From positions 124,001 to 188,000 of the forward strand of contig NZ_VIWT01000003.1 of the NCBI RefSeq assembly GCF_007829815.1: 64,000 nucleotides of DNA, read 5' to 3'. A program made the translations under genes and the position numbers. Under the pieces are notes generated by a model. It saw only the letters and a program-made list of their open reading frames with translations. It ran no database searches and was not told the DNA's origin. The stretch's first letter is position 1, and every line of letters begins with the position of its first letter. Below, piece after piece: positions 17,422 to 25,913 of this stretch. The DNA comes from Kitasatospora viridis. Lineage in GTDB: Bacteria; Actinomycetota; Actinomycetes; Streptomycetales; Streptomycetaceae.

Positions 17422-18273
17422 ATGAAACTGCTGCGGGTCGGTCTCGCCGGCCGGGAAGTACCGGCGGTGCGAACGCCGGACGGACGGCTGCTGGACCTGT
17501 CGGCGATCACTCCCGACATCGACGGCCGCTTCCTGGCCGACGACGGGGTGTCCCGGGTCCGCGCGGCGCTGGCCGAGGGCCGGCTGCCCGAGCTGGACGG
17601 GACCGGCCTGCGGGTCGGGGTGCCGGTGGCCCGCCCGGGCAAGGTGGTCTGCATCGGCCTCAACTACCGTGACCACGCGGCGGAAACCGGCGCGCCCATC
17701 CCGCCCCGGCCGGTGGTGTTCATGAAGGACCCGGGCACCGTGGTCGGCCCGTACGACCAGGTGCTGATCCCCCGCGGGTCGGTGAAGACCGACTGGGAGG
17801 TGGAGCTCGCGGTGGTCATCGGCCGCCGCGCCCGCTACCTGGACTCGCCCGCGGACGCCCTGGCGTGCGTGGCGGGGTACGCGATCAGCAACGACGTGTC
17901 GGAGCGGGAGTTCCAGCTGGAGTACTCGGGCCAGTGGGACCTCGGCAAGTCCTGCGAGACCTTCAACCCGCTGGGCCCGTGGCTGGTCACCCCGGACGAG
18001 GTGGTCGACCCGCAGGAGCTGCGGCTGACCACCAAGGTGAACGGCGTCATCCGCCAGCACGGCGCCACCAACGACATGATCTTCGAAGTGGCCCACCTGC
18101 TCTGGTACTTGAGCCAGTACCTGGTGCTGGAGCCCGGCGACGTGGTCAACACCGGGACGCCCGCCGGCGTCGCGCTGGGCCTGCCCGGCCGGCCGTACCT
18201 GCGCCCGGGCGACATCGTCGAGCTCGCCATCGACGGGCTCGGCGAGCAGCGCCAAGTCTTCGCAGCCGCCTGA
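17422..18273 (+). CDS. Fumarylacetoacetate-hydrolase family enzyme (2,4-diketo-3-deoxy-L-fuconate hydrolase-like)
   Basis: A 283-aa protein. The FAH fold begins near residue 70 (VVCIGLNYRDHAAETG); metal-binding acids lie in DWEVELAVVIG and NDVSEREFQ. In the non-phosphorylating fucose route a member of this family cleaves 2,4-diketo-3-deoxy-L-fuconate to pyruvate and L-lactate, and the neighbouring genes supply the earlier steps. The ATG at 17422 follows GAGGAG by 8 bases and is preferred over the ATG at 17407. First gene of a four-gene + strand operon, 14 bp from the next. The exact substrate is inferred from context; rhamnose-type intermediates remain possible. Confidence 0.85.
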   Translation: MKLLRVGLAGREVPAVRTPDGRLLDLSAITPDIDGRFLADDGVSRVRAALAEGRLPELDGTGLRVGVPVARPGKVVCIGLNYRDHAAETGAPIPPRPVVFMKDPGTVVGPYDQVLIPRGSVKTDWEVELAVVIGRRARYLDSPADALACVAGYAISNDVSEREFQLEYSGQWDLGKSCETFNPLGPWLVTPDEVVDPQELRLTTKVNGVIRQHGATNDMIFEVAHLLWYLSQYLVLEPGDVVNTGTPAGVALGLPGRPYLRPGDIVELAIDGLGEQRQVFAAA

Positions 18274-18287
18274 GAGGAGGCACCACC

Positions 18288-19043
18288 ATGACCGAACTGA
18301 CCGGCCTGCGGGCCATCGTCACCGGCGGCGCCTCGGGCATCGGCCTGGCCACCGCCGAGCTGTTGGCCCGGCGCGGTGCGGCGGTGGCCGTGCTCGACCT
18401 GGCGCCCGGCGGGCTGCCGTCCCCGCTGCTCGGCTTCAGGGCCGACGTGGCGGACGACGCGAGCGTGCGCGCCGCGGTCGACACCGCCGTGCTCGCACTG
18501 GACGGCCTGGACATCCTGGTGAACAACGCCGGGATCGGCGCGACCGGCACGGTCGAGGAGAACCCGGACGACCAGTGGCGGCAGGTGCTCGACATCAATG
18601 TGCTCGGCGTCGTCCGCACCACCCGGGCCGCCCTGCCGCACCTGCGGCGCTCGGCGCACCCCGCGATCGTGAACACCTGCTCGATCGCCGCGACCGCCGG
18701 ACTGCCCGGGCGGGCACTGTACTCGGCGAGCAAGGGCGCCGTGCAGGCGCTGACCCTGGCGATGGCGGCCGACCACGTCGCCGAGGGGATCCGGGTCACC
18801 TGCGTCAACCCCGGTACCGTGGCCACCCCTTGGGTGACCCGGCTGCTGGACCGCTCCCCCGATGCCGCGGCCGAGCTGGCGGCGCTCCAGGCCCGCCAGC
18901 CGCACGGCCGGCTGGTCGGCGCCCAGGAGGTCGCCGCCGCGATCGCCTACCTGGCCAGCCCGCTCGCGGGCTCGACGACCGGCGTCGCGCTGCCCGTCGA
19001 CGGCGGCATGGCCGGCCTGCGCGTCCGCCCCGCCCAGGGCTGA
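18288..19043 (+). CDS. SDR-family dehydrogenase (2-keto-3-deoxy-L-fuconate dehydrogenase-like)
   Basis: A 251-aa classical short-chain dehydrogenase. The cofactor motif is TGGASGIG (12-19), NNAG lies at 79-82, and the catalytic Ser132, Tyr145 and Lys149 sit in YSASK. VLDL near residue 35 carries an Asp, suggesting NAD preference. In this setting it is expected to oxidise 2-keto-3-deoxy-L-fuconate to the 2,4-diketo acid used by the upstream hydrolase. ATG preceded by GAGGAGG at 7 bases. An 87-bp gap follows before the aldose dehydrogenase gene. Confidence 0.87.
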   Translation: MTELTGLRAIVTGGASGIGLATAELLARRGAAVAVLDLAPGGLPSPLLGFRADVADDASVRAAVDTAVLALDGLDILVNNAGIGATGTVEENPDDQWRQVLDINVLGVVRTTRAALPHLRRSAHPAIVNTCSIAATAGLPGRALYSASKGAVQALTLAMAADHVAEGIRVTCVNPGTVATPWVTRLLDRSPDAAAELAALQARQPHGRLVGAQEVAAAIAYLASPLAGSTTGVALPVDGGMAGLRVRPAQG

Positions 19044-19130
19044 CCACCCCCGAACTCCCCGGCCGGACCCGTGCGTTGTGAGGGGCGCACTGGTCCGGCC
19101 GGGGCACTTTCAGTGAGAGGCGACCCCACG

Positions 19131-20129
19131 ATGTCCCTGCGCACGACCGCCCTCGGGCGTACCGGCACCCTCGTCACCGAGCTGTCCCTGGGCGCCGCGG
19201 CGCTCGGCAACCTGTTCCACGCGGTGAGCGACGAGGAGGCCGCCGCCACCGTCGACACCGCGTGGGAGTGCGGGATCCGCAGCTTCGACACCGCCCCGCA
19301 CTACGGACTGGGCCTGTCCGAGCGCCGATTGGGCGCCGCGCTGCACACCCGGCCGCGCGAGCAGTACACGCTCTCCACGAAGGTGGGCCGCCTGCTGCTG
19401 CCCCGGGTCGGGCCGCACGGCGACGACCTGGCGAACGGCTTCGCCGTCCCCGCCACGCACTCCCGGGTCTGGGACTTCAGCGCCCGCGGCGTGCGCACGA
19501 GCATCGAGGACAGCCTCGACCGGCTCGGCCTGGACCGGGTGGACACCGTCTACCTGCACGACCCCGAGGAGCACGAGCGCGAGGCCTTCGAGCAGGCCTA
19601 CCCGGAACTCGAACGGCTGCGGGCGGAAGGGACGGTGGGTGCGATCGGTGTCGGCATGAACCAGACCGACACCCTGACCCGGTTCGTCCAGGACACCGAC
19701 GTCGACGTGGTCCTGCTGGCCGGCCGCTACTCACTGCTCGACCAGGGCGGGCTGCGCTCGCTGCTGCCCGAGGCGGCGCGGCGCGGCGTCTCGGTGCTGG
19801 TCGGCGGGGTGTTCAACTCGGGCCTGCTGGCGGATCCCAAGCCCGGCGCGACCTTCGACTACGCGCCGGCCTCCCGCCAGCTGCTGGACCGGGCGCTGGC
19901 CCTGAAGGCGCTGTGCAAGGAGTACGACGTCCCGCTGCGGGCGGCCGCACTGCAGTTCCCGCTCGGCCACCCCGCGGTCCCGGGGATCCTGCTCGGGGCG
20001 CGCAGCGGCGCGGAGGTCGCCGACGCCGTCGCGATGCTGCGCCACCCCATTCCCCGGGCACTGTGGCGCGCCCTGCTCTGGCACGGTCTGCTCGCCTCGG
20101 ACGCACCGTTCCCCGGGGAGCGTTCGTGA
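19131..20129 (+). CDS. Aldo/keto reductase, L-fucose (D-threo-aldose) 1-dehydrogenase type
   Basis: A 332-aa AKR. The catalytic tetrad is visible: Asp and Tyr in FDTAPHYG, Lys in STKVG and His in VYLHDPEEH. The long insert after the Lys motif (LPRVGPHGDDLANGF...) is typical of the aldose-1-dehydrogenase group that oxidises L-fucose or D-arabinose to the lactone. It would supply the first step of the pathway. The ATG at 19131 is chosen by family start (MSLRTTALGRTG) and the upstream GAGAGG; the longer frame to 19071 is not family-like. Confidence 0.87.
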   Translation: MSLRTTALGRTGTLVTELSLGAAALGNLFHAVSDEEAAATVDTAWECGIRSFDTAPHYGLGLSERRLGAALHTRPREQYTLSTKVGRLLLPRVGPHGDDLANGFAVPATHSRVWDFSARGVRTSIEDSLDRLGLDRVDTVYLHDPEEHEREAFEQAYPELERLRAEGTVGAIGVGMNQTDTLTRFVQDTDVDVVLLAGRYSLLDQGGLRSLLPEAARRGVSVLVGGVFNSGLLADPKPGATFDYAPASRQLLDRALALKALCKEYDVPLRAAALQFPLGHPAVPGILLGARSGAEVADAVAMLRHPIPRALWRALLWHGLLASDAPFPGERS

Positions 20130-20158
20130 AGCGGCCCACCACGACGAAGGGGGCGGCC

Positions 20159-21001
20159 GTGCCCGTCATCGACGCCCACCAGCACGTCTGGGACCTCGCG
20201 GTCCGCGACCAGGGCTGGCTCACCGGACCCGAACTCGCGCCGCTGCGACGTGACTTCACCATGGACGAGCTGCGCCCGCAGGCCGCGACCGCCGGGGTCG
20301 ACGCCACCGTGCTGGTGCAGACGATCTGCGTGCCCGAGGAGACGCCCGAGTTCCTGGCGCTGGCCGCCGCCGACCCGCTGGTGGCCGGCGTCGTCGGCTG
20401 GACCGACCTGACCTCGCCCGCCGTCGCCGACGCCCTCGCCGAGCTGCGTGAACTTCCGGGCGGCGAGCGGCTGGTGGGGATCCGCCACCAGGTCCAGGGC
20501 GAGGCCGACCCGGAGTGGCTGCTGCGCCCGAAGGTGGACCGGGGGCTGGCCGCGGTCGCTCAGGCCGGACTGGTCTACGACCTGGTGCTGCGCCCCGAGC
20601 AGCTGTCGGCGGCCGTCGAGGCCGCCCGATCCCGGCCCGAACTGACCTTCGTGCTGGACCACTTGGGCGCTCCCCCGATCCGCCCCCGCACTCCGGACAG
20701 CTGGGCAGCCGACCTGCGCGCGCTGGCCGGGCTCCCCAACACCGTGGCCAAGCTCTCCGGCCTGGTCACCCAGGCCGACTGGCACGCCTGGGACATCGCG
20801 GACCTGCGGTCCTGCGTCTCGGTGGCGCTGGAGGCCTTCGGCCCGCAGCGGCTGATGTTCGGCTCGGACTGGCCGGTGTGCACGCTGGCGGCCGACTACA
20901 CACAAGTGGTCGCGACCACGAGCGAGTTGCTGGCGGACCTGTCGGCTGACGAGCGGCGCGAGGTCCTCAGCGGGACGGCGGCCCGCGTCTACGGGCTGTG
21001 A
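20159..21001 (+). CDS. Amidohydrolase-family sugar lactonase (L-fuconolactonase-like)
   Basis: About 280 aa, beginning with VIDAHQHVWD, the His-x-His metal motif of the amidohydrolase_2 family. HLGAPP (about residue 168) and the catalytic-Asp motif GSDWPV (about 238) are also present. The family includes L-fucono-1,5-lactonase, which fits between the aldose dehydrogenase and the dehydratase. Two in-frame GTG starts are possible: 20159, with AAGGGGG and the family-typical N terminus, and 20126, which overlaps the previous stop (GTGA) and has GGGGAG. The first is listed. Last gene of the operon, followed by a strong hairpin. Confidence 0.86.
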   Translation: MPVIDAHQHVWDLAVRDQGWLTGPELAPLRRDFTMDELRPQAATAGVDATVLVQTICVPEETPEFLALAAADPLVAGVVGWTDLTSPAVADALAELRELPGGERLVGIRHQVQGEADPEWLLRPKVDRGLAAVAQAGLVYDLVLRPEQLSAAVEAARSRPELTFVLDHLGAPPIRPRTPDSWAADLRALAGLPNTVAKLSGLVTQADWHAWDIADLRSCVSVALEAFGPQRLMFGSDWPVCTLAADYTQVVATTSELLADLSADERREVLSGTAARVYGL

Positions 21002-21013
21002 CGCAGGCGTAAG

Positions 21014-21053
21014 GGGGTGAGGGGCGGACGCAGCTGCGTCCGCCCCTCACCCC
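21014..21053. terminator. Strong bidirectional terminator hairpin
   Basis: A perfect 20-bp inverted repeat (21014-21033 with 21034-21053, arms starting GGGGTGAGGGGC) fills the 67-bp gap between the convergent lactonase and mutarotase genes. It is flanked by AA on one side and TTT on the other, as expected for a terminator working in both directions. Confidence 0.85.
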
Positions 21054-21068
21054 TTTCGCGCCGCCGCG

Positions 21069-21398
21069 TCAGTCGAGGTGGAAGACCTCCTCCGCCGGCG
21101 CCCACCACTCGCCCGACTCCGCGCTGTCCAGCGGCTGCTGGCAGGGGTCGGTGCGGGTCCACCACTCGCGGGTGACGGGGCACTCGCCGATCCGGGCGGA
21201 GTCGGCCGCCCAGTCCTCGCCGCTGTATTCCAGGTAGCTGAAGAGCAGTCCGTCGCGCAGGAAGATCGAGTAGTTGCGGATGTTGGCGCGCTTGAGGGTC
21301 GCGAGCACCTCGGGCCAGGCCGCGGCGTGCAGCGCGCGATACTCGGCCTCCAGTTCCGGGCGCAGGCGGATGACCGTCGCGAAGCGTTGAACTGGCAT
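21069..21398 (-). CDS. RhaM-family sugar mutarotase
   Basis: A 109-aa protein matching the L-rhamnose mutarotase family in length and pattern: an early R-L-R-P (RPELEAEYRALHAAAWPEV), NYSIFLRDGLLFSYLEY, and a C-terminal W-W...EVFHLD. The family interconverts anomers of L-rhamnose or L-fucose and would feed the anomer used by the dehydrogenase. ATG at 21398 with AAGAG upstream. It is downstream of the dehydratase, with a hairpin between, in the minus-strand half of the cluster. Confidence 0.9.
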   Translation of the reverse strand: MPVQRFATVIRLRPELEAEYRALHAAAWPEVLATLKRANIRNYSIFLRDGLLFSYLEYSGEDWAADSARIGECPVTREWWTRTDPCQQPLDSAESGEWWAPAEEVFHLD

Positions 21399-21428
21399 GA
21401 TGTCAGCTCTTTCTGATGGATGGTCAAG

Positions 21429-21462
21429 GCCCGTCGGCCCCCTCGCGAGGGGGCCGACGGGC
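21429..21462 (-). terminator. Intra-operon terminator or attenuating hairpin after the dehydratase
   Basis: A perfect 17-bp inverted repeat without spacer (GCCCGTCGGCCCCCTCG then its complement) lies 7 bp after the dehydratase stop and 30 bp before the mutarotase start. It could end most transcripts and set the ratio of the two genes, or stabilise the dehydratase mRNA end. Confidence 0.75.
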
Positions 21463-21469
21463 CGTCTGG

Positions 21470-22513
21470 TCACCAGCCGGGCTGGTCGAACCCGATCCCG
21501 GGCGCGGTCGGGGCCTGCACCAGGCCGTCGGCGCCCACCGCCGGCTCGCGCACCACGGGGTTGGTGTACACCAGGGACTCGTAGTAGGTGGTGTTGGGTA
21601 TCGCCATGCACAGGTGCGCGTTGACCACGCCGTTGCCGTGCACCTCGGCGCGCAGCTGGTAGCTGTCGGCCAGGTGCGCGATCCGCATGGCGCCGGTGAT
21701 GCCGCCCTTGAGCTGCGCGCTGGTGCGGACCAGGCCCGCCGCGCCGGCCGCGATGAAGTCGCCGGTGTTCATGTGGGCGCCGTCGGAGGTCTCGGCGACC
21801 AGCAGCGGGATGTCGACCTGCTCGGCGAGCCGGCGGTAGGAGGTCACGCTGAACTCGCGCATCGGCTCCTCGTACCACAGGTAGCCGGCCTCGGCGGCGG
21901 CCCGGCCGACGTAGATCGAGTCGAGGAGGTCGAAGCCGGCCGAGCCGTCGTACATCAGCGGCACGTCGTCGCCAACGTGCGCGCGCAGCTTCTGGCACAG
22001 GTCGGCGTCCGCCTTCGGGTCGCCCCAGGCGTGCAGCTTGATGGCACCGTAGCCCAGCTCCAGGCACTGGTCGGCCACGTCGAGGTACTCCTCGACGCTG
22101 CCGTAGGTGACGGTGCTGGCGTAGGCCGGGATCGCCTCGCGGTAGCCGCCGAGCAGCCGGTGGACCGGGAGTCCGGCCGCCTTGCCGGCCAGGTCCCACA
22201 GCGCCACGTCGACCAGGCCGAGGGCATAGATCGGAAACTCCTCGATCCGGTCCAGCTCCCACATCCGGTGCCAGAGCAGCTCGCGCATCAGCGGGTCGCG
22301 CCCGATCAGGTCGGCGCGGATCCGGCGGTCGACCAGGTCGGCGACGATCACTCCGCGCCGCGTGTGCGCCTCACCGATCACGCCCTCGTCCGTGTGGACG
22401 CGCAGGATGCCGCCGAGCACCGCGGGTTCCGAGCCCGGCAGGCCGGCCCGCCAGCGGAAGGGCGGCGACGCGGGCAGCTCGACCAGTTCGACGGTCACAT
22501 CGGTGATTCTCAT
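21470..22513 (-). CDS. Enolase-superfamily acid-sugar dehydratase (mandelate-racemase subgroup)
   Basis: A 347-aa protein with the enolase-superfamily layout. Acid/base residues are Lys159-x-His161 (AIKLHAWGD) and His292 (EVHGNG). Metal ligands are Asp189 (MYDGS), Glu215 (WYEEP) and Glu241 (VAETSDG). It should dehydrate an aldonate to a 2-keto-3-deoxy acid. Context points to L-fuconate, but the classical L-fuconate dehydratase has K-x-K at this site, so the K-x-H makes the exact sugar acid uncertain. ATG with AAGGA at 6 bases. It is 30 bp downstream of the GntR regulator and probably co-transcribed with it. Confidence 0.87.
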   Translation of the reverse strand: MRITDVTVELVELPASPPFRWRAGLPGSEPAVLGGILRVHTDEGVIGEAHTRRGVIVADLVDRRIRADLIGRDPLMRELLWHRMWELDRIEEFPIYALGLVDVALWDLAGKAAGLPVHRLLGGYREAIPAYASTVTYGSVEEYLDVADQCLELGYGAIKLHAWGDPKADADLCQKLRAHVGDDVPLMYDGSAGFDLLDSIYVGRAAAEAGYLWYEEPMREFSVTSYRRLAEQVDIPLLVAETSDGAHMNTGDFIAAGAAGLVRTSAQLKGGITGAMRIAHLADSYQLRAEVHGNGVVNAHLCMAIPNTTYYESLVYTNPVVREPAVGADGLVQAPTAPGIGFDQPGW

Positions 22514-22543
22514 GGGTTTCCTTCAGACGGTTGGGCTGGAACT

Positions 22544-23311
22544 TCAGGAGTCGGCGTCGTCGCCGGGCAGCACGTGGCGCCAGATCTCCCGTTGGAACTG
22601 CTTGGCGGTGATGCCGATGTGTTCGGCCATCAGGGCCTCGGCAAGGACGGGCTCACCCGCGGCGACGGCTTCGGCTATCGCCTCGTGCTGCCCGGCGGCC
22701 ACCCGCAGCGATCCGCCGGCGGCCCCGGCCAGGCCGATGGCCTCGACCTGGCGTTGCAGGTAGTGGGCGGCATCCACGGCGGAGGCGAAGAACATGTTGG
22801 AGGCGGCTGCCGCGACGGCGAGGTGGAAGGCCACGTCGGCGGCAGCGAAGGCCTTCAGGTCGTTCCGCTCCGCTTCTTCGGCGGTCTGCCGTGCGGCCTC
22901 GCGAAGCTCCCTGACCTGCACCGGGGTGGCCCGCTGCGCGGCGAGCCTGGCGCTGATGGTCTCGACGTGGCGGCGGAACTCGAAGAGTTCGTCCACCTGG
23001 CGCAGGTCGGCCGGCAGGAAGCTGGCCAGCGACCGCTGCCAGGCGGATTGTTCGGGTTTGGCCACGTGGATGCCGCGGCCCTTCTGGACGGACAGCCGCC
23101 CGAGGGCGGAGAGGATCTTCACCGCCTCCCGGACCACGGTGCGGCTCATCTGCACCTCGTCCGCGAGCTCCTTCTCGGTGGGCAGCCGGGCCCCCGGACG
23201 CAGGCCGGCCCGGACGACGTATTCGAGGATGCGTTCGGCGGCGACCTCGTAGCCGGGACGGTAGGCGCCGTTCGCGCCCGCAGGTGCCGAGACCTTCACT
23301 GAGTCGGTCAT
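22544..23311 (-). CDS. FCD-type GntR (FadR subfamily) regulator of the deoxy-sugar cluster, copy 2
   Basis: A 255-aa paralogue of 14227-15003. It has the same winged helix (ARLPTEKELADEVQMSRTVVREAVKIL) and FCD domain (AADVAFHLAVA, HEAIAEAV). Its place at the head of the dehydratase unit and divergent from the sugar importer suggests that it senses a sugar acid or keto-acid of this pathway. ATG at 23311 follows GGGGGAG by 6 bases. The duplicated TTCAGTGAAGCACA element and motif site 2 lie just upstream. Confidence 0.93.
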   Translation of the reverse strand: MTDSVKVSAPAGANGAYRPGYEVAAERILEYVVRAGLRPGARLPTEKELADEVQMSRTVVREAVKILSALGRLSVQKGRGIHVAKPEQSAWQRSLASFLPADLRQVDELFEFRRHVETISARLAAQRATPVQVRELREAARQTAEEAERNDLKAFAAADVAFHLAVAAAASNMFFASAVDAAHYLQRQVEAIGLAGAAGGSLRVAAGQHEAIAEAVAAGEPVLAEALMAEHIGITAKQFQREIWRHVLPGDDADS

Positions 23312-23638
23312 CCGCTCTCCCCCTGTTCGTTCTGGAGGCGTCGGTCGGCTCGGATTCACTTCGACACCCGATCGACGTCTTGTTTCAGATACATCGGCTA
23401 GCTCACGATTCAGTGAAGCACATCAAAACTCTTGACGCCAGGATCTGGCGACTACAGACTCTTCCCCATCCCACCTGGGTGGTTTCACCCCATTCCCACC
23501 GCAGCACCCGACGCAGGAGCCAGTTCCCGCACCATCGGAGGAGCTGTCCCCCTGCGGAATCGGCCCCTCAGACCGCTGGATCCTGACATGTTTCGGATCT
23601 ATGGTGACGAGCCCCGCACGCAGAGATAGGCAAGGCAC
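23312..23638. promoter_or_regulatory. Divergent regulatory region between the GntR gene and the sugar importer
   Basis: This 327-bp gap holds several signals: palindrome site 2 (TTGTTTCAGATACATCGG, 23380-23397), the GntR-paralogue element TTCAGTGAAGCACA (23409-23422), a -35-like TTGACG on the + strand (23432-23437) with TACAGA-type -10 sequence near 23453-23458, and palindrome site 3 (ATGTTTCGGATCTATGG, 23588-23604) 35 bp before the importer start. No gene is seen inside it. Confidence 0.6.
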
Positions 23639-24940
23639 ATGGACATTCGGCGTAGCAGCAAGCAAACCTCCCGGACCGGCAGACGCCGGGCAGCGCTCGC
23701 CGCGGTAGCCGCTGTGGTTCTCGGCGCGGCCGGCTGTTCGGCCGGCTCGAACGGCGGCGGCACGGCGAGCGGCCCGGTCCAGCTCACCTACCGGATCTGG
23801 GACGCCAGCCAGCAGCCGGCCATGCAGAGCATCGCCGACGCCTTCCACGCGGCGCACCCGAACATCAGCGTCACCGTCCAGCTCACCGCGAGCTCGGAGT
23901 ACTGGACCAAGATGCAGGCCGACGCCACCAGCGGCAGCGCACCGGACGTGTTCTGGATGAACGGCCCCAACGCCCAGCTGTACGAGTCGAACGGCATCCT
24001 GATGCCGCTGTCGGACAAGCTCACCGCCAACGGCCTGAGCCTCTCGAACTACCCGTCGAGCCTGGACAGCCTCTACAGCTACAAGGGCACCCAGTACGGC
24101 ATCCCGAAGGACTTCGACACCGTCGGCCTCTGGTACAACAAGAAGCTCTTCGACGCGGCCGGCGTGAAGTACCCCGACGCGACCTGGACCTGGCAGGACC
24201 TGCAGAGCGCCGCTGCCAAGCTCACCGACTCCGCCAAGGGCCAGTACGGCATCCTCGCGCCGCCGTTCGGCCAGGAGAACTACTACGACACGATCCTCCA
24301 GGCCGGCGGCTCGATCATCTCGCCCGACGGCAAGACCTCCGGCTACGACCAGCCGGCCGACATCGCGGGCCTGAAGTTCTGGACCGACCTGGTCAAGGCC
24401 GGCTACTCCCCGTCGCTCAAGTCGATGACCGACACCTACCCGAGCCAGCTGTTCGAGGGCGGCAAGGTCGCCATGTACTACGGCGGCAGCTGGGACACCC
24501 TGGAGTTCGGCAAGAACCCCAACCTCAAGGGCAACACCGACGTCACCGTCCTGCCGCAGGGCGCCAAGCGCGCGGTGGTGATCCACGGCCTGGCGAACGT
24601 GGGCTACGCCAAGACCAAGCACCCCAAGGAGACCGCCGCCTTCATCGGCTTCCTCGGCTCCCAGCAGGCGGCCGAGATCGAGGCGCAGCAGGGCGGGGTC
24701 ATCCCGGCCTACAACGGCACCCAGCAGGCCTGGGTGAACGCCAACTCCCAGTTCCACCTGCAGTCCTTCCTGGACGAGGTGCCCTACTCGGTGCCGTTCC
24801 CCACTTCGAAGAACACCTCCGTCTGGCAGAACCAGGAGGCCACCGTCTTCGGGCCGGCCTGGGACGGCTCGGCGGACGTGGCGTCGGTCGCGAAGCAGAT
24901 GGCCGGCATCATGAACACGGCGCTGAGCAAGGAAAAGTGA
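23639..24940 (+). CDS. ABC transporter sugar-binding lipoprotein (family 1 SBP)
   Basis: A 433-aa protein with an N-terminal twin-Arg/basic region, a hydrophobic segment and a lipobox (GAAGC, lipidated Cys33), followed by a Gly/Ser-rich linker. The mature part has the family-1 solute-binding pattern (LTYRIWDASQQPAMQSIADAFHAAHPNISV; WYNKKLFDAAGVKYP; GKVAMYYGGSW). It would capture a mono- or oligosaccharide outside the membrane. The ATG follows AAGG closely. It is four bases from the first permease gene. Context suggests a fucose-, mannose- or glycoside-type ligand. Confidence 0.93.
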   Translation: MDIRRSSKQTSRTGRRRAALAAVAAVVLGAAGCSAGSNGGGTASGPVQLTYRIWDASQQPAMQSIADAFHAAHPNISVTVQLTASSEYWTKMQADATSGSAPDVFWMNGPNAQLYESNGILMPLSDKLTANGLSLSNYPSSLDSLYSYKGTQYGIPKDFDTVGLWYNKKLFDAAGVKYPDATWTWQDLQSAAAKLTDSAKGQYGILAPPFGQENYYDTILQAGGSIISPDGKTSGYDQPADIAGLKFWTDLVKAGYSPSLKSMTDTYPSQLFEGGKVAMYYGGSWDTLEFGKNPNLKGNTDVTVLPQGAKRAVVIHGLANVGYAKTKHPKETAAFIGFLGSQQAAEIEAQQGGVIPAYNGTQQAWVNANSQFHLQSFLDEVPYSVPFPTSKNTSVWQNQEATVFGPAWDGSADVASVAKQMAGIMNTALSKEK

Positions 24941-24944
24941 GCTC

Positions 24945-25913
24945 ATGACTCCCTTCGCGGCTCAGCGGACCGCGGGTCAGCCCGCACGCGCCGGCTCCCG
25001 GCGCGGGCGGCGCCCCAGCCGCAACCACGGCTGGGGATGGGCCTACCTGATGATCGCGCCGACCACCATCGGCCTGTCGGTCTTCTACCTGTGGCCCATC
25101 GCCCAGACCCTCTACTACAGCTTCACCAGCTCCGGCCCGTTCGGCGGCCACACCTGGACCGGCCTCGCCAACTACCAGGCGCTCGGCGGCGATCCGTCGG
25201 TCGGCCAGTCCGTGCTCAACACGCTGCTGTACACCGGCATCCAGTTGGCCGCCATCCCGTTCGCCCTGCTGGTGGCCGCGCTGCTCAACCAGCCTGGTCT
25301 GCGGGGGCGTTCGGTCTACCGGGTGATCTTCTTCCTGCCGGTGGTGACCATGCCGGTCGCCGTGGCGATGCTGTGGCGCTGGATGTACCAGGGTGACTAC
25401 GGCCTGGTGAACTACCTGCTGTCGCTGGTGGGGATCCACGGTCCGCACTGGGCCTCCGACCCGGACTACGCGCTGTACTCGGTGGCCGCGATCGGCATCT
25501 GGATGTCGTTCGGCTACAACCTGGTGATCTTCCTGGCCGGCCTGCAGGGCATCCCCGCCGAGTACTACGAGGCCGCCCGGGTCGACGGGGCCGGACCGGT
25601 CCGGACCTTCCTGCGGATCACGGTTCCGCTGGTGAGCCCGAACATCTTCTTCGTCACCGTCCTGACGGTGATCAACTCCCTGCAGATGTTCGACATCGCC
25701 TACATGATGATGAGCACCCCCGGCTCCGCCGCGGGAACCGCCAACCCCGCGCTTCCCAGGGTCCGGTCGATCTCGTACCTGTTCTTCGAGAAGGCCTTCG
25801 TCGAGCACGACACCGGCTTCGGGGCCGCGGTGGCCTTCGTCCTGGTCGCCTTCGTGGTGCTGGTGACGGTCATTCAGTTCCGCCTGCAGAAGCGGTGGGT
25901 GCACTATGCCTGA
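24945..25913 (+). CDS. ABC sugar transporter permease (MalF type)
   Basis: A 322-aa protein with six predicted membrane helices after a basic N terminus. The EAA loop that contacts the ATPase is EYYEAARVDGAGPVRTFLRI, near residue 210. It starts four bases after the binding-protein gene and overlaps the next permease by 8 bases, so all three are one operon. No ATPase gene follows; in streptomycetes a shared MsiK-type ATPase encoded elsewhere often serves such importers. Confidence 0.93.
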   Translation: MTPFAAQRTAGQPARAGSRRGRRPSRNHGWGWAYLMIAPTTIGLSVFYLWPIAQTLYYSFTSSGPFGGHTWTGLANYQALGGDPSVGQSVLNTLLYTGIQLAAIPFALLVAALLNQPGLRGRSVYRVIFFLPVVTMPVAVAMLWRWMYQGDYGLVNYLLSLVGIHGPHWASDPDYALYSVAAIGIWMSFGYNLVIFLAGLQGIPAEYYEAARVDGAGPVRTFLRITVPLVSPNIFFVTVLTVINSLQMFDIAYMMMSTPGSAAGTANPALPRVRSISYLFFEKAFVEHDTGFGAAVAFVLVAFVVLVTVIQFRLQKRWVHYA

